Assembly (NCBI GenBank): GCA_945870035.1
Contig: CAMBQQ010000002.1
Span: 1-64,000, forward strand
Direction of reading: 5' to 3'
Length of the DNA: 64,000 nt
Origin: Rhizobium sp. Q54
GTDB taxonomy: Bacteria; Pseudomonadota; Alphaproteobacteria; Rhizobiales; Xanthobacteraceae
Under the pieces are notes generated by a model. It made no database searches, was not told where the DNA came from, and saw nothing but the letters and a program-made list of their open reading frames with translations. Numbering within the stretch: the first letter of the stretch is position 1; every line of letters starts with the position of its first letter. The position numbers and the translations under genes were made by a program. This document shows, piece by piece, positions 17,014 to 26,692 of this stretch.

Positions 17014-19713
17014 TTATGACGCGGCGGCAGAAGCCTTTGCGGTCAGATCCTTCAATGCGCGCAGCAAGGCTGCATCGGCAGCCAGGGGGCTGACCGAAAA
17101 ATCCATATCCTCGGCGATGGCGAGCATTTGAGCCTGATCGGCCGGAAACAGCATAACCGCCTGACGTATGCCTTGCCCGGCGATCACGGAAAACAGGGCG
17201 TTCAACAATTGCTTGGCCAGCCCCTTCTGCCGCAGGTCGCCGCGGATAATGACGGCGGATTCGGAAGCGTCGAGATCCGGATTGGCGAGCGACCGGACCA
17301 GCCCCGCAACGCGCGTGCCTTCCCAGGCGACCAAGGTCATTTCGCGGTCGTAGTCGATCTGGCTAAGGCGCGCCGCCGTTTCGTGGCTGCGATCGCGCAA
17401 TGGCGTAAAAAAGCTGTGCCATAGATCGCGCGTATCGACTTCCTCGGCAAAGCGCCGCAGCGCCGGTTCGTCTTCGGGTTTGATCGGACGCACATCGTAG
17501 GTCTGGCCTTCCGGCGTCTGAATCTTTGACTCAAGCCGCTGCGGATAAGGCCGGATGGCAAGCCGCGATTGCGCCGTTGCCGTGGTGGCACGCAGGCGAA
17601 TTCTGCCGTCCACGCCGATGACGCCTTGGGCGTCGCAGAGCAGCGGATTGATGTCGATCTCGGTCACTTCGGCGTGGTCGGCGACGATCTGACTGAGTTG
17701 AACCAGCACGTTGACGACACCGTCGATATCCGCCGCCGGCCGGTCGCGGTATCCCTTGAGCAGGCCGGCGATACGGGTACGCTCGATCTGGGCGCGAGCC
17801 AAGGTAGTGTTGAGCGGCGGCAGTTCGAGCGATTTATCGCCGATGATCTCGACAGCAGTGCCGCCTTGTCCGAAAAGGATCACCGGGCCGAAAGTCGCAT
17901 CGGTCGAAACGCCGGCAATCAACTCATAGGCGCTCGGCCGCTGGGTCATTTCCTGAACAATGAAGCCTTCAAGCCTCGCCGTCGGTAAGGCACGCGCCAC
18001 CCTCTCATTCATCACCCGCGCGGCGGCTCCGACATCCGCCGGTTCGACGTTGAGCGCAACACCGCCGGAATCTGACTTGTGAATGACATCGCGCGATCTG
18101 ATTTTCAACGCCACCGGCGCACCGATGTCTGCCGCGGCTCTGGCGGCCGCTTGCACATCCGGTACGGCGTGTGTGCGCGTAAATGGAATACCGTAACAGG
18201 CCAGGAACGCGGCGACTTCGGCCGGGTCGAGCCATTCGCGCCCGTCGTCGAGTGCTTGCCGGATAATGCCCTGCGCCCGTTCCGAATCGTTTTCCGGCCT
18301 GGGAGCGCCGGCGGACGGCGTCTCAAGTAGTAAGTCCTGATTTTGCCGGTAGCGCACCAGATACATGAAGGCCCGAACGGCGCGTTCGGGCGTCTCGTAA
18401 TCCGATATCTGCGCCGCGACCAATTGCGCCCGGCCCTCGGCAACCGTCGCCGCGCCCATCCACGACGCAAAGACGTTCTTTGCCGACGCCGGTGCAGAGT
18501 CCGACAAGGCGCCGATCAGGCCTTTGGCGGCATCGGCGGACGAACCGATGGCGGTCGGGCAATAGGCCACCAGCAGCGCATCGTTGTCGGGATCGTTCAT
18601 CAAGATCGATACAGCGGCGGCGTAACGGTCGGCATCGGCATCGCCGATCAGATCGACCGGGTTGGCGTGGCTCCATGTCGCCGGCAGCACGGCGTTGAGC
18701 TTATCGATGATGTCGGGGCTCAACGTCGCCAATCGGCCGCCCTCCTCGATCAGACGATCGGTCGCCAGCACACCGGCACCGCCGCCATTGGTGACGATAG
18801 CCAACCGGTTGCCGCGTTGCGGCGCCATGCGCGCCAGTGTCGCCGCGGCGTCGAACAGTTCCTCGACCTCGTTGACGCGCAGCATCCCAGCGCGGCGGAA
18901 CGCCGCGTCATAGACCACGTCGGCGCCGGCCAGCGCACCGGTATGCGAACTCGCGGCGCGTGCGCCTTCGGCGGCCCGCCCGCTTTTGACGACGATGATC
19001 GGTTTGATGCGCGCGGTGCGGCGCGCCGCCGACATGAACTTGCGTGCCTGTGTGATGCCTTCGGCATACATCAGGATCGCCTGCGTTGCGTCGTCCAGGG
19101 CGAAATAATCGAGCAGATCGCCGAAATCGACATCGTTCATGTCGCCCATCGAGACAATGGCGGAAAAGCCGATGCCGCGCGGCTGCGCCCAATCGAGCAC
19201 CGTCGTCGCCATCGCGCCGGACTGGGTCAGGAACGCTATATTTCCCGGCAGCAGCGCGGACGGGGCGAAAGTCGCATTCAGCCCGATGCCCGGCACCGCA
19301 ATGCCGAGACAATTAGGTCCGACAATACGCAACAGATGCGGGCGCGCGGCGGCAAGCATCTGCGCGGCGCGCGCTTTGCCCGCAGCTGCCTCGCCCTCGG
19401 CAAAGCCGGCGGTGAGAATGACGGCGGCGCGCGTCCCGCGCCGGCCCAGTTCATCGACCAGCGCCGGGATGGTGTCCGGCGGCGTGGCGATGACGGCGAG
19501 ATCGGGCGTCATCGGCAAACTCGCCACATCTTTGTAGGTCACGATGCCATGCAACGCGGCGGCTTTGGGGTTGACCGGCATGATCGGCCCGTCAAAGCCG
19601 CCCGTCATGAGATTTTTCATGAGGGCGGACCCGACCGATTTTGGCCGCGCCGACGCGCCGATAACCGCGATCGAGCGCGGCCTGAACATCTTTTCAAGAT
19701 TGCAAATTGACAT
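17014..19713 (-). CDS. Fused NDP-forming acyl-CoA synthetase (CoA-binding + ATP-grasp) with C-terminal GNAT domain
   Basis: MFRPRSIAVIGASARPKSVGSALMKNL, GPNCLGI, SSHTGALAGADVVYDAAFRRAG, ATP-grasp region (PVALKIRSRDVIHKSDSGGVALNV), C-terminal GNAT (VIIRGDLRQKGLAKQLLNAL). Confidence 0.87.
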   Translation of the reverse strand: MSICNLEKMFRPRSIAVIGASARPKSVGSALMKNLMTGGFDGPIMPVNPKAAALHGIVTYKDVASLPMTPDLAVIATPPDTIPALVDELGRRGTRAAVILTAGFAEGEAAAGKARAAQMLAAARPHLLRIVGPNCLGIAVPGIGLNATFAPSALLPGNIAFLTQSGAMATTVLDWAQPRGIGFSAIVSMGDMNDVDFGDLLDYFALDDATQAILMYAEGITQARKFMSAARRTARIKPIIVVKSGRAAEGARAASSHTGALAGADVVYDAAFRRAGMLRVNEVEELFDAAATLARMAPQRGNRLAIVTNGGGAGVLATDRLIEEGGRLATLSPDIIDKLNAVLPATWSHANPVDLIGDADADRYAAAVSILMNDPDNDALLVAYCPTAIGSSADAAKGLIGALSDSAPASAKNVFASWMGAATVAEGRAQLVAAQISDYETPERAVRAFMYLVRYRQNQDLLLETPSAGAPRPENDSERAQGIIRQALDDGREWLDPAEVAAFLACYGIPFTRTHAVPDVQAAARAAADIGAPVALKIRSRDVIHKSDSGGVALNVEPADVGAAARVMNERVARALPTARLEGFIVQEMTQRPSAYELIAGVSTDATFGPVILFGQGGTAVEIIGDKSLELPPLNTTLARAQIERTRIAGLLKGYRDRPAADIDGVVNVLVQLSQIVADHAEVTEIDINPLLCDAQGVIGVDGRIRLRATTATAQSRLAIRPYPQRLESKIQTPEGQTYDVRPIKPEDEPALRRFAEEVDTRDLWHSFFTPLRDRSHETAARLSQIDYDREMTLVAWEGTRVAGLVRSLANPDLDASESAVIIRGDLRQKGLAKQLLNALFSVIAGQGIRQAVMLFPADQAQMLAIAEDMDFSVSPLAADAALLRALKDLTAKASAAAS

Positions 19714-20160
19714 ACCGTTGTCCCGAAAGCGCGCCCGGATTTAAAGACAAAATAAACGCAACGACAAAATCCCTGCGCACTGCGGAATTACTCGGACGGT
19801 TACGATACGATCGCCGAAAGGCATAACGATGTAATGAATTGGAGCGCACCGATAAAGCTATATTAAAGCGAAGGCCGACGAATTGATTTTGCTCAATTGC
19901 CGGCGGCACGCGCCCGGGCATACTGGCTCTACGAGCCGCTCGATGACGGAAATATGAAAGTCGCTGCTAGCTGGTTCGGCGATTGCGATCTTCATGACGG
20001 CGGCGTTATTTGTGACGTTTCGATGAATGATTTAGCTCAATAATAATGTTTTTCGGACGTGCAAATAATTGAAAGGGCATGGTGAAACCGGGTTTCTAAT
20101 TCAGCACCATACGACATGCCCCGTGCAAAACGATTGATCCCGTGCCGCGCAGGAAACAGC

Positions 20161-21930
20161 ATGACAAAAGCTCCGACAGAAACACCGCTATTGCCGGCTT
20201 CACAAAGCACCGACCTGCCTTCGTTCGATATGCTTAACCGTGTCGCACGGGCCACAATGGCGCGCTCGACCAATGGCGTTTCGCCGCATGCGCAAGCGGC
20301 CGCCTGGTTTGATTGGCTTTCACATATTTCGCGCGCGCCCGGCCGGCAGATCGAACTTGCCATGCGAGCGCTTGCTTTCGGCAACCGCCTCATGAAACCG
20401 AGCGGCACGCTCAGCAGCGACGGAGCGCCGCCTTTTGCACCGGAGAAGTCCGATCGGCGCTTTGCCGATCCGGCTTGGCAAAAGCCGCCGTACCAGTATT
20501 GGCAACAGGCTTTTTTGGCGCAGGAAGAATGGTGGCGCAACGCTACCCGGCCGCTCCGCGGGCAGAACTCCAAAAGCGCCGCGCGCGTTGCGTTCATGGC
20601 GCGCCAAATGCTCGACGGCGTCTCACCGTCCAACATTCCGTGGCTCAACCCGGTCATTGTCGAACAAACGCTCAAGGAGTCCGGAGAGAATCTCGTCCGC
20701 GGCATGCGCAACCTGGCCGAGGATATACACCGCGTCCTCGCCAGAGAGCCGACTGCGCCGCAGAGCGGTTTTCGCGTCGGCCACGACATCGCCGCGACGC
20801 CGGGCGACGTGATCTACCGCAACGATCTGATCGAGCTCATTCAATACAAGCCCTCGACGCCAGATGTGTTTGCCGAGCCGGTGTTGATCGTGCCGGCCTG
20901 GATCATGAAATACTATGTGCTCGACCTGCTGCCGGAGCGTTCGCTGGTTCGTTATCTTGTCGATCGCGGGTTCACCGTATTCATGATCTCATGGCGCAAC
21001 CCGACCGCGGCCGACCGCGACATCGCGTTCGACGCCTATCGAACCCAAGGCGTGATGGCCGCGCTCGACGCCGTAGCCGCCGTTACTCCCGCCCGAAAAG
21101 TGCATGCCTGCGGCTATTGCCTGGGCGGCACGCTGCTGGCCATTGCCGCGGCGACAATGGCGCGCGACGGCGACGACCGTCTCGCCACAGCGACGCTGCT
21201 CGCCGCGCAGACCGATTTTAGCGAAGCCGGTGAACTCATGCTGTTCGTCGATGAAAGCCAGGTCGCGTTTCTCGAAGACATGATGTGGGACCAGGGCGTG
21301 CTCGACACGCGGCAAATGGCCGCCGCCTTCACCGCGCTTCGCTCCAACGAACTGCTTTGGTCGAAAATGACCCGTGAATATCTGCTCGGCGAGCGCGAGC
21401 CACTATCCGATCTCGCCGCCTGGAATGCCGACCGCACACGGCTGCCCTATCGTATGCATTCGCAATATCTGCGCGGCCTGTTCCTGGAAAATCGCCTGAC
21501 CGGCGGCCGCTATGCGGTAGACGGCAAGGTCATCGCCTTGAAGGACGTCAGCATTCCCCTGTTCGCGGTGGCGACCTTGTCCGATCACATTGCACCCTGG
21601 CAGTCGGTCTACAAGCTTCACCTGTTCACCGACAATGAACTGAAATTTGTGCTGACCAATGGCGGGCACAATACCGGCATCGTCTCCGAGCCCGGCCACG
21701 CCCACCGCTATTATCATTTCGCAACCCGGTCTACCGGCGATCGCTATGTCGACGCGGCGACCTGGTTGGCGCAGGTCGAACGCGCCGAAGGATCGTGGTG
21801 GCAGGCCTGGTCATCATGGCTCACCGACCATAGCGATCCGCACCGCTGCGAGCCTCCATCGATGGGATCGCCGTCGCGTGGCTTTGCGCCGCTGTATCCT
21901 GCGCCGGGAAGCTTCGTTCACCAACATTAG
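20161..21930 (+). CDS. phaC: Poly(3-hydroxyalkanoate) synthase, class I PhaC-like
   Basis: Lipase-like box GYCLGG with catalytic Cys, SDHIAPW and GGHNTGIVSEPGH. An upstream in-frame ATG at 20116 is an alternative start. Confidence 0.85.
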   Translation: MTKAPTETPLLPASQSTDLPSFDMLNRVARATMARSTNGVSPHAQAAAWFDWLSHISRAPGRQIELAMRALAFGNRLMKPSGTLSSDGAPPFAPEKSDRRFADPAWQKPPYQYWQQAFLAQEEWWRNATRPLRGQNSKSAARVAFMARQMLDGVSPSNIPWLNPVIVEQTLKESGENLVRGMRNLAEDIHRVLAREPTAPQSGFRVGHDIAATPGDVIYRNDLIELIQYKPSTPDVFAEPVLIVPAWIMKYYVLDLLPERSLVRYLVDRGFTVFMISWRNPTAADRDIAFDAYRTQGVMAALDAVAAVTPARKVHACGYCLGGTLLAIAAATMARDGDDRLATATLLAAQTDFSEAGELMLFVDESQVAFLEDMMWDQGVLDTRQMAAAFTALRSNELLWSKMTREYLLGEREPLSDLAAWNADRTRLPYRMHSQYLRGLFLENRLTGGRYAVDGKVIALKDVSIPLFAVATLSDHIAPWQSVYKLHLFTDNELKFVLTNGGHNTGIVSEPGHAHRYYHFATRSTGDRYVDAATWLAQVERAEGSWWQAWSSWLTDHSDPHRCEPPSMGSPSRGFAPLYPAPGSFVHQH

Positions 21931-21966
21931 GCTCGCCTCTACGCTCAGGTCCACGGAACCGATCAA

Positions 21967-22830
21967 ATGCAGACTATCCTGCACGAGGCCGACAAGGCTC
22001 AAGTCATATTGCCGCCGGAAATGGCGCTTGTCTGCGAGTCAGTCGGCACTGCCAAGGCGCGCCGCGACGCGCTCACTTTGCTGATCCTGGGCGTGCTGGC
22101 GGGCGCCTTCATCGCACTCGGCGCGAATTTTATGACGGTGGTGCTCACCGGGACGGCCGACCTCCCTTGGGGCGTTGCCCGGCTTCTTGGCGGGCTCGTC
22201 TTCTCGCTCGGCCTGATCCTGGTAATCATAGGCGGCGCAGAGTTGTTCACTGGCGACGCGCTCATGGTCGTCGCCTATGCCGGACGCCACATCACGCTCG
22301 CTGCGTTGCTGCGGGCATGGACGTTGGTGTACATCGGCAATATCGTCGGCGCCCTGGCAACGGCCGGTTTGGTTTTCCTCACCGGCCAATACGGCTTTAA
22401 CAACGGCGAGGTCGGCAAAACAGCACTGGTCCTTGCAGCAGCCAAATCAGCTTTGCCGGTTGTTCAATTGTTTTTTCTGGCGATTCTGTGCAACGTCCTG
22501 GTCTGTCTTGCAGTGTGGATGTCATTCGGTGCGCGCAGCGCCACCGACAAGATCCTGGTCATCGTCCCGCCGGTCGCGGCTTTCGTCGCCGCCGGCTTCG
22601 AACACTCGATCGCCAATCTATATTTTCTGCCCCTCGCCCTAGCGATCAAAGCCTGGGCCGGCGCGGAATTCTGGATGGCGATCGGGCAAAGCCCGGAGAC
22701 CTACTCAGCGCTGTCGCCTGCAAACGCGCTGCGAAATATTGCAGTCAGCACCATTGGCAATCTGATTGGCGGTAGCCTGATGGTCGGCGCTATCTACTGG
22801 TTTGTCTATCTCCGCCGGCGGCCAACCTGA
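21967..22830 (+). CDS. Formate/nitrite transporter (FNT) family channel
   Basis: LGANFMTVVLTGTADLPWGVARLLGGLVFSLGLILVIIGGAELFTGDALMVVAYAGRHI; IVPPVAAFVAAGFEHSIANLYFLP; C-terminal NLIGGSLMVGAIYWFVYL. Confidence 0.9.
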   Translation: MQTILHEADKAQVILPPEMALVCESVGTAKARRDALTLLILGVLAGAFIALGANFMTVVLTGTADLPWGVARLLGGLVFSLGLILVIIGGAELFTGDALMVVAYAGRHITLAALLRAWTLVYIGNIVGALATAGLVFLTGQYGFNNGEVGKTALVLAAAKSALPVVQLFFLAILCNVLVCLAVWMSFGARSATDKILVIVPPVAAFVAAGFEHSIANLYFLPLALAIKAWAGAEFWMAIGQSPETYSALSPANALRNIAVSTIGNLIGGSLMVGAIYWFVYLRRRPT

Positions 22831-22981
22831 TCTCACGTCGCCGAATTCGTGCAAGTCCCTTTTTGTTGTTGAAACGCCATGCCTGCAAACTGCGAACGCC
22901 GTCCCATGTCATCTGGATGCAACACAGCCATGCGTCAGTCTTTTTCGATCGTCGCATCTGCGATGGCTCTAGGAGAAATCA

Positions 22982-23986
22982 ATGAAAAGGCTATTGGGAC
23001 TGCTTTCACTCGCGCTGGTTGCTATTGTCATGCGCACGCCGGCGCAGGCCGCGGATGTCATTTGCTATAACTGCCCGCCGCAATGGGCCGACTGGGCCTC
23101 GATGCTCAAGGCAGTCAAGGCCGATCTCGGCTACGATATCCCCTTTGACAACAAAAATTCCGGTCAAGCCCTGTCGCAACTGCTGGCCGAAAAGGCCAAC
23201 CCGGTTGCCGACTTCGGATATTTCGGCGTGAACTTCGGCATGAAGGCGAAAAGCCTCGACGTGCTTGAAGCCTATAAGCCGAAAGGCTGGGACGACGTCC
23301 CCGCTGGCCTGAAGGATGCCGAAGGCGGATGGACCACCATCCACTCCGGCACGCTCGGCCTGTTCATCAACAAGGATGCATTGGGCGGCAAGCCGGTTCC
23401 GGCGTGCTGGAAGGACCTGCTCAAGGCGGACTATAAAGGCATGGTCGGTTATCTCGACCCGTCTTCCGCCGCGGTCGGCTATGTCGGCGCGGTCGCGGTC
23501 AACATCGGGCTCGGCGGCAGCGAGAGCAATTTCTCGCCGGCAATCGAGTTCTTCAAAGGCTTGCACAAGAACGACGCCATCGTGCCGAAGCAGACATCGT
23601 ATGCGCGGGTGGTGTCGGGCGAAATTCCGATCCTGTTCGACTACGACTTCAATGCCTACCGCGCCAAATACACCGAAAAAGGAAACTTCGTATTCGTGAT
23701 TCCCTGCGAAGGCACGGTGGTGTTCCCCTATGTCGTCGGACTGGCGAAGAATGGGCCGAACAAGGACAAGGCCAAGAAGGTTCTCGACTATCTGTTGTCG
23801 GACAAGGGCCAGGCGATCTGGACCAATGCCTACCTTCGTCCGGCGCGTCCGATCGAACTGCCTGCCGCGGTGAAAGCCAAATTCCTGCCGGATAGCGACT
23901 ACGCCCGCGCCAAGAGCGTGGACTGGGCGAAGCTCGAATCGGTGCAGAAGGGCTTCACCGACCGCTATCTCGCCGACGTGCGATAG
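22982..23986 (+). CDS. ABC transporter extracellular solute-binding protein (transporter 1)
   Basis: Signal peptide, two-lobe SBP body; followed by two permeases and an ATPase. Confidence 0.85.
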   Translation: MKRLLGLLSLALVAIVMRTPAQAADVICYNCPPQWADWASMLKAVKADLGYDIPFDNKNSGQALSQLLAEKANPVADFGYFGVNFGMKAKSLDVLEAYKPKGWDDVPAGLKDAEGGWTTIHSGTLGLFINKDALGGKPVPACWKDLLKADYKGMVGYLDPSSAAVGYVGAVAVNIGLGGSESNFSPAIEFFKGLHKNDAIVPKQTSYARVVSGEIPILFDYDFNAYRAKYTEKGNFVFVIPCEGTVVFPYVVGLAKNGPNKDKAKKVLDYLLSDKGQAIWTNAYLRPARPIELPAAVKAKFLPDSDYARAKSVDWAKLESVQKGFTDRYLADVR

Positions 23987-23993
23987 ACCATCA

Positions 23994-24019
23994 AGGTGCT
24001 CCGGTTCGCCGGAGCACCT
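23994..24019 (+). other. Perfect 11-bp stem with UUCG tetraloop between SBP 1 and permease genes
   Basis: AGGTGCTCCGG-TTCG-CCGGAGCACCT read directly; no T-tract. Confidence 0.75.
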
Positions 24020-24025
24020 CTTCGC

Positions 24026-24841
24026 ATGACCCACAAATTCTTCACGCGCCTCTGCTTGGTGCCGCTAATCGCGGTTATCGCTGCATTTTTTGTCCTGCCG
24101 ATGCTCCGCGTCATCGTCGTCGGCGGGTCGGGCGACATGGGTCTTCACGCTTACGCGGCGATCATCCTGGAACCGCGTTTCAGGGCGACGCTGATCAACA
24201 CCCTGGTGCTGGCGAGCGTCACCACTGCCCTGTCATTGGCTATCGCCACGATCGCGGGATTGTTCTTGCAGCGTCATCGGTTTCCCGGCCGCGCCTTGCT
24301 GGTTGCCATGCTGACATTTCCATTGGCGTTTCCCGGCGTCGTCGTCGGCTTCATGATTATTCTGCTGGCGGGACGGCAGGGCCTGATCGGAGCCCTCTCG
24401 CTGCCGCTGGCCGGCGAAAAGTGGGTCTTTGCTTATTCGATGCAGGGGCTGCTTTTGGGCTACCTGTACTTCTCGATCCCGCGCGTCATCCTGACAATCA
24501 TGGCCGCCATCGAAAAGCTTGACCCCAGTCTCGAAGAGGCCGCGCGAGCGCTCGGCGCCGGCCCGTGGGCGGTGCACCGCGATGTTATCCTGCCGGCCTT
24601 GATGCCCGCCTTCATCGCATCGGGGGCTATAGCCTTCGCCACGGCGATGGGCGCATTTGGCACGGCCTTCACGCTGGCGACTAATATCAACGTATTGCCG
24701 ATGCTGATCTACACGGAGTTCACTTTATCGGCCAACATCGCGATGGCCGCGGCGCTATCGGTCGGCCTCGGGCTGGTCGCCTGGGCCGCGCTTGCGCTGG
24801 CGCGCGCCTTCAGCGGCGGAACGGTGGCGGCGGCCGGATGA
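24026..24841 (+). CDS. ABC transporter permease (transporter 1)
   Basis: LDPSLEEAARALGAGPWAVHRDVILPALMPAFIASGAIAFATAMG, an EAA-type loop. Start trimmed to MTHKFFTRL. Confidence 0.87.
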   Translation: MTHKFFTRLCLVPLIAVIAAFFVLPMLRVIVVGGSGDMGLHAYAAIILEPRFRATLINTLVLASVTTALSLAIATIAGLFLQRHRFPGRALLVAMLTFPLAFPGVVVGFMIILLAGRQGLIGALSLPLAGEKWVFAYSMQGLLLGYLYFSIPRVILTIMAAIEKLDPSLEEAARALGAGPWAVHRDVILPALMPAFIASGAIAFATAMGAFGTAFTLATNINVLPMLIYTEFTLSANIAMAAALSVGLGLVAWAALALARAFSGGTVAAAG

Positions 24842-25644
24842 CAAACTTGCGCAACCGCCTGATCTTCTCCGGCCAGTTCGTCTTCACGCTGCTGGTCGCG
24901 GCATTCCTGATCGTTCCGGCGCTGTTGTCGATGCTGGCCGGCGTGACCGTCAACTATTTCACCGGCATCCGCTCGGGGCTGACGCTGCAATGGGTCATCC
25001 AGGTATGGGAGCTTTATGCCGATACGATCGCCCGCTCGTTCGTGATTGCGTTGGCGGCGCTCGCGGTCACGTTGGTGGTCGGCGTTCCGGCGGCCTATGC
25101 GCTGCATGTGCGCGGCGGCCGTTTTGCCCGCATCGTCGAAGAGATCATCACCTTGCCGCTCGCCGTTCCCGGCCTCGCCATCGCTTTGGCGCTGCTGTTG
25201 ACCTATGGCGGCTTCAGCGATTTCAGACGCTCCTGGCTGTTCATCCTGGCTGGGCATGTGGTGTTCACCATGCCGTTTATGGTGCGCTCGGTGATGGCAG
25301 TGTTTTCGGCCATCGACGTCAAGACGCTCGACGAAGGCGCGGCGTCGCTCGGCGCATCGCCCTGGCGCCGCTTTCGCGATGTCATTGTGCCGAATGCCAA
25401 ACCCGGCATTTTGGCCGGTTCGTTGATGGTCGTGACTTTGTCCTTGGGTGAATTCAACCTGACCTGGATGTTGCACACGCCGCTGACCAAGACCTTGCCG
25501 GTTGGCTTGGCCGACAGTTACGCCTCGATGCGGCTTGAAGTTGCTTCGGCCTATACACTCGTTTTCTTCGTCATGATTATCCCGCTCCTCGTGGCGATGC
25601 AGATCTACGCCGACAGCTGCGGACGAAAGACAGCACGCCGATGA
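24838..25644 (+). CDS. ABC transporter permease (transporter 1)
   Basis: DVKTLDEGAASLGASPWRRFRDVIVPNAKPGILAGSLMV, an EAA-type loop; 4-bp overlap with the preceding gene. Confidence 0.87.
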   Translation: MTNLRNRLIFSGQFVFTLLVAAFLIVPALLSMLAGVTVNYFTGIRSGLTLQWVIQVWELYADTIARSFVIALAALAVTLVVGVPAAYALHVRGGRFARIVEEIITLPLAVPGLAIALALLLTYGGFSDFRRSWLFILAGHVVFTMPFMVRSVMAVFSAIDVKTLDEGAASLGASPWRRFRDVIVPNAKPGILAGSLMVVTLSLGEFNLTWMLHTPLTKTLPVGLADSYASMRLEVASAYTLVFFVMIIPLLVAMQIYADSCGRKTARR

Positions 25645-26690
25645 ACACGACCCAGGGCGTCACCGTGCGCGTCGAAAACTGCGCCAAGACCTTCGCCGAC
25701 GGCACGCGCGCCCTCGATCCGGTGACGCTCGATGTCGCGCGCGGCGAAACACTTGTGTTTCTCGGACCTTCCGGATGCGGCAAGACCACAATGCTGCGCA
25801 TCATCGCCGGCCTTGAAAAGCCGGATAGCGGCGGCCGGGTCCTATTCAACGCACAAGACGTCACGCGCATTCCGATCGAGCGGCGCAATGTCGGCATGGT
25901 GTTCCAATCCTATGCCCTGTTCCCGAACATGAATGTCGCCCAAAACATCGCCTACAGCCTGGCCCTTCGCGGCGCCGGCAAGGCAGAGCGCGACTCGCGC
26001 GTCGCCGAACTGGTGGCGCTTACCGGCATCGAAGGCTTGGAAAATCGCAATATCGATCAACTGTCCGGCGGCCAGCGGCAGCGCGTGGCGCTGGCGCGCG
26101 CGGTGGCCATGCGTCCGAGCGTTCTGCTACTCGACGAGCCGCTGACGGCGCTCGATGCCGCCTTGCGCGAGCGATTACGCGGCGAGCTGGATCGCCTGCT
26201 GCGGACGCTCGGCATTACCACAATCTATGTGACGCATGACCAAAGCGAAGCCATGACTTTGGGCGACAGGATCGTCGTCATGCGCAAGGGCGCGATCGCC
26301 CAGGTCGGCAGCCCGCGCGATATCTATTTCAAGCCGGCAAGCCGCTTCGTTGCCGAATTCATCGGCGCGGCGAACATCATCGACGCTGTATCCGACAACG
26401 GCGTGTTGGTCCTGCCGGGCGGACGGCTTGCGGTCGATAAAACGGGCCACGGCCAAGTGGCCGCCATGATCCGTCCCGAGTCGATCGGCATCATCTCGCC
26501 AGAGGCCGCATTCCTCGTCGGCCGCGTTGCCAGCGTCAGTTTCACCGGAGACCGGCAGCGGCTGGTCGTCGATGGCGCGTCTGACAAGCCGCTGATCGTC
26601 GATGCGTCCAATACTCTCGCCGTCAAGATCGGGGACACAGTTGGCTTGACGGTGGCGCCGTCCGCCATTCAATTCCTGCAAGGAGCCTAG
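25641..26690 (+). CDS. ABC transporter ATP-binding protein (transporter 1)
   Basis: Walker A GPSGCGKTT, signature LSGGQRQRVALARA, Walker B VLLLDEPL, and a TOBE-like C-terminus. Confidence 0.93.
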   Translation: MNTTQGVTVRVENCAKTFADGTRALDPVTLDVARGETLVFLGPSGCGKTTMLRIIAGLEKPDSGGRVLFNAQDVTRIPIERRNVGMVFQSYALFPNMNVAQNIAYSLALRGAGKAERDSRVAELVALTGIEGLENRNIDQLSGGQRQRVALARAVAMRPSVLLLDEPLTALDAALRERLRGELDRLLRTLGITTIYVTHDQSEAMTLGDRIVVMRKGAIAQVGSPRDIYFKPASRFVAEFIGAANIIDAVSDNGVLVLPGGRLAVDKTGHGQVAAMIRPESIGIISPEAAFLVGRVASVSFTGDRQRLVVDGASDKPLIVDASNTLAVKIGDTVGLTVAPSAIQFLQGA

Positions 26691-26692
26691 TC

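Noticed and set aside
18343-19710. 455-aa plus-strand ORF opposite the acyl-CoA synthetase/GNAT fusion
   Set aside because: Antisense shadow; composition not protein-like.
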